Assembly (NCBI GenBank): GCA_913055735.1
Contig: CAJXKD010000002.1
Location: forward strand, 784,150 to 848,149
DNA from: an uncultured Rhodospirillales bacterium
GTDB lineage: Bacteria; Pseudomonadota; Alphaproteobacteria; Rhodospirillales; UBA2165
Length of the DNA: 64,000 bases
Direction: 5' to 3'
A model generated the notes under the pieces. It searched no databases and was not told where the DNA came from. It saw only the letters and a list, made by a program, of their open reading frames with translations. The translations under genes and the position numbers were made by a program. Within the stretch, counting starts at the first letter, position 1, and each line of letters opens with the position of its first letter. Of the stretch, positions 61,901 to 64,000 are shown in pieces.

Positions 61901-62257
61901 CCGGGCAGCGCCAAGGGCGTCATTTTCATCACCATCGAGGACGAAACTGGTACCGCCAACCTCATCGTCTGGCGCCACAAGATGCAGCGCTACCGCAAGA
62001 CGGTGATGGGATCGTGCTTGTTGGGTGTCGAGGGCAAGCTGCAGCGCGAAGGCAGCGTCATCCACGTGGTCAGCGACAAGCTCTACGACTTCTCCTACCG
62101 GCTGGGGGAACTGATCACCCCCGCATCACCAGAAGAAAGCTCCCACGCTCCCAATGGCCGCGGCGAATTCCGCGCCAAACCGCCCTTCACCGAGCCCCGC
62201 GCCATCCTCGGCAAGACCCCGCGCACCGTCCTGCCCGGCTCCCGGGATTTCAAATAA
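58943..62257 (+). CDS. dnaE2: Error-prone DNA polymerase DnaE2
   Basis: C-family translesion polymerase of the SOS mutasome. The 1104-residue protein has the PHP domain ([21 protein letters not shown]), [25 protein letters not shown], the polymerase catalytic aspartates in [16 protein letters not shown], and the typical [19 protein letters not shown] and [19 protein letters not shown] blocks. An OB domain near 955-1050 and the end [17 protein letters not shown], typical of DnaE2, complete it. Residues about 150-169 are encoded by a markedly AT-rich patch (59391-59450, 12 G or C in 60 bases) in an otherwise GC-rich gene, without breaking the frame. It starts 6 bases after imuB with TGAGG overlapping the imuB stop. 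Confidence 0.96.
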   Translation: [1104 protein letters not shown]

Positions 62258-62282
62258 CGGTTGAATTTGCGACAGTAATACA

Positions 62283-62699
62283 ATGACAAAGCTCGTGACC
62301 CTTGCCACCTTCTATGACGTTAGCGAAGCGCACGTCGTGCGCGGTCTGTTGGAACAGAACGGTATCCCTGCCTTTCTGCCCGACCAGCACTTCCTCGCCG
62401 CCGGCTGGCACTTCCTGTTTCCGGCACGGGGCATGCGGCTGTCGGTCTTCGACAGCGACCTCGAAGCCGCCCGTGCTCTGATCGCAGAGAAGGATGAAAA
62501 CCTCATGTCGGGCGGCGTCGATACCTGCCCCGAATGCGGGTCCGGCAATGTTTTCCGGGGCGCGTCGGGCATCGCCGCCACCATCGGCGTGTTCCTCGGC
62601 ATGTTCGTCGCCGCCAGCACTGCTATCCCGCTGATCCTCAGCACCCGTGGGCGGCTGTGCCGCGCCTGTGGCCATAAATGGACGGTCGATCCCACGTAA
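62283..62699 (+). CDS. DUF2007 protein with C-terminal zinc ribbon
   Basis: A 138-residue protein. The N-terminal DUF2007 domain (about residues 1-70: LATFYDVSEAHVVRGLLEQNGIPAFLPD) is a ferredoxin-like module often described as a putative signal-transducing protein. A short hydrophobic segment (about 95-115, GIAATIGVFLGMFVAASTAI) is framed by two CxxC knuckles, CPECG near residue 80 and CRACG near 130, likely one zinc site. It follows dnaE2 by 25 bases on the same strand, so it may be part of the SOS transcript. Function unknown. Confidence 0.82.
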   Translation: MTKLVTLATFYDVSEAHVVRGLLEQNGIPAFLPDQHFLAAGWHFLFPARGMRLSVFDSDLEAARALIAEKDENLMSGGVDTCPECGSGNVFRGASGIAATIGVFLGMFVAASTAIPLILSTRGRLCRACGHKWTVDPT

Positions 62700-62765
62700 T
62701 TCCGATGGACACCCCCGCCCCCGTGGCCTAGTGCTTAGTTGAACAACAAAAGCTAGGTCCCGCGC

Positions 62766-64000
62766 TTGTCCGATACCGACGGTTTCGACACCCCCGATTA
62801 TTCAAACCATCCGATCCTGAAACGCCCCGGGTTCGCCGCCTTCCGGCACCGCGACTACCGGCTTTATTTCATCTCGCGCGCAACGGCGGTTTTTGCCGTC
62901 GATCTGACGAGCGCGACGCTGTTCTTCCAGCTATGGCGGATTACCGGCAATCCCCTCGTCTATTCGGCGGGTGGTCTGCTCATGTTTATCCCGATGCTGG
63001 CGCTTTTTCCGATTTGCGGCCTAGCCGCCGACAAATTCCCCCGCACCCGCATCATGTTCGGATGTGCAAATTTGCAACTCATTTGCCTGGCGGGATTGAT
63101 CTATCTGACCAACATCAACGCGGCCTTCCCATGGTTCATTCCGATAATTCTCGGATTGGCGGTCGCGCGCGCTTTCCAAATGCCGGCCCAACAGGCCATC
63201 GTGCCCGTGCTCGTACCGGCCAAACACCTCGCCAATGCCATCGCCTGGCAATCGACAGGATTTCAGACCGCGCGGGTCATTGGCTGGGGAACCTCGGGAT
63301 TCCTAATGGCGGCCGGGGAAGCCCTTGGGATGTTCGAACAAATCGCCTACATGACCGCGTTCGGCATCCTCGTCGTCACCGCTATCGTGACGTATCTGAT
63401 CAAAGCCAAGGCGCAGATCATCAGCAAGGATCCGTTTAACTTTACCACCGTTTCGGCTGGTATCCGGTTCTCGTTTACTAGGCCGGTTATCCTTGGCTCC
63501 ATCGGACTCGATCTCTTCTCCGTTTTACTCGGCAGCGCCAAGGCCTTGATGCCAATTTTCGTTACCGACGTGCTGTTTATCGAAAAGATATATTACGGAT
63601 TCCTGCAAGGCTCATTAGTCACCGGCTCACTCCTATGTATGCTCGCGCTTACCCAATCGCCCATCCGGCGATTGGCGGGCAAAAAACTCTTTGCGGCAGT
63701 TGTTATCTTCGGTCTCGGAACGATCATATTCGGGCTATCGACAAATTTTTGGATTTCGATGGCTGCACTATTCCTGGTGGGTGCGGGAGACTCGGTGTCA
63801 ATCTTTGTCCGCAACAGCATCCTCCAACCGATTACGCCGGACGATATGCGAGGCCGGGTGAATGCCGTCAATTCGCTGTTTATCAACGCCTCCAATGAGA
63901 TGGGTGACGCCGAATCCGGTGCCGTCGCCTATCTGTTTGGACCGGTAGGGGCTGTGGTCATCGGCGGTGTCGGCACGATCGTCGTCGCGCTGTCCTTCGT
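62766..64000 (+). CDS. MFS transporter (MFS_3-like), cut by window edge
   Basis: An open frame runs from TTG at 62766 (AGG lies 8 bases upstream) to the window end without a stop, giving 411 codons so far. The N-terminal motif FAAFRHRDYRLYFISR, the loop CGLAADKFPRTRIM and the repeated hydrophobic helices match the MFS_3 group, the same group as the carrier at 13746. The segment VRNSILQPITPDDMRGRVNAVNSLFINASNEMGD near the right edge is typical of the C-terminal half of this group. Substrate not inferable. Confidence 0.85.
   Translation, partial: MSDTDGFDTPDYSNHPILKRPGFAAFRHRDYRLYFISRATAVFAVDLTSATLFFQLWRITGNPLVYSAGGLLMFIPMLALFPICGLAADKFPRTRIMFGCANLQLICLAGLIYLTNINAAFPWFIPIILGLAVARAFQMPAQQAIVPVLVPAKHLANAIAWQSTGFQTARVIGWGTSGFLMAAGEALGMFEQIAYMTAFGILVVTAIVTYLIKAKAQIISKDPFNFTTVSAGIRFSFTRPVILGSIGLDLFSVLLGSAKALMPIFVTDVLFIEKIYYGFLQGSLVTGSLLCMLALTQSPIRRLAGKKLFAAVVIFGLGTIIFGLSTNFWISMAALFLVGAGDSVSIFVRNSILQPITPDDMRGRVNAVNSLFINASNEMGDAESGAVAYLFGPVGAVVIGGVGTIVVALSF

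Overview
This window looks like a chromosomal core segment from an alphaproteobacterium, most likely a Rhodospirillales-type organism. The reasons are the gene order lpxB-lpxI-lpxA-fabZ-lpxD-ompH-bamA-rseP-dxr-cdsA-uppS-frr-pyrH-tsf-rpsB, a contiguous 14-gene nuoA-N operon with coaX and RNase J at its end, tig-clpP-clpX-lon-hupB, an imuA-imuB-dnaE2 mutagenesis cassette, and a LexA site of the alphaproteobacterial spaced-repeat type (GAAC-N7-GAAC). This placement rests on synteny and family recognition, not on a database search. The DNA is GC-rich, and nearly everything from 1 to 54.2 kb is on the minus strand. Transcription there runs from high to low coordinates.

Layout: 1-9.5 kb holds lipid A synthesis (lpxB partial, lpxI, lpxA, lpxD), fabZ, outer-membrane protein assembly (skp/ompH, bamA), the site-2 protease rseP, dxr and cdsA. 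9.4-13.6 kb holds uppS, frr, pyrH, tsf and rpsB. 13.7-23.4 kb holds an MFS carrier, dnaE1, a MetE-like enzyme, lolD-lolC and proS. 23.5-25.8 kb is the least ordinary stretch: an exported Ala-rich protein and a sugar O-methyltransferase-like gene. 25.8-43.5 kb holds a DUF1467 protein, RNase J, coaX, birA and the full complex I operon. 43.5-51.1 kb holds three tRNA genes (Asp, Val, Leu), hupB and the lon/clpX/clpP/tig proteostasis block. 51.2-54.2 kb holds malonyl-CoA decarboxylase and the NAD(P)HX repair enzyme. The plus strand takes over at 54.4 kb with dadA, an opposing Fe(II)/2OG oxygenase, imuA-imuB-dnaE2, a DUF2007 zinc-ribbon protein and an MFS carrier cut by the window edge.

How the parts work together: the first block builds lipid A and the outer membrane from UDP-GlcNAc, acyl-ACP and isoprenoid precursors, and Lol proteins add lipoprotein export. 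Complex I is encoded complete and in canonical order. The SOS cassette has a LexA operator with three half-sites overlapping a plausible promoter.

I found no phage, IS element, CRISPR array or obvious new defence system. The observations most worth following are: an archaeal/eukaryotic-type prolyl-tRNA synthetase in the usual proS-lolC-lolD position; an exported protein whose conserved ends are separated by a long Ala-rich segment; a pair of facing DnaA boxes plus a 24-bp palindrome in front of dnaE1; a 60-bp very AT-rich patch inside dnaE2; and a 14-bp minisatellite beside hupB.
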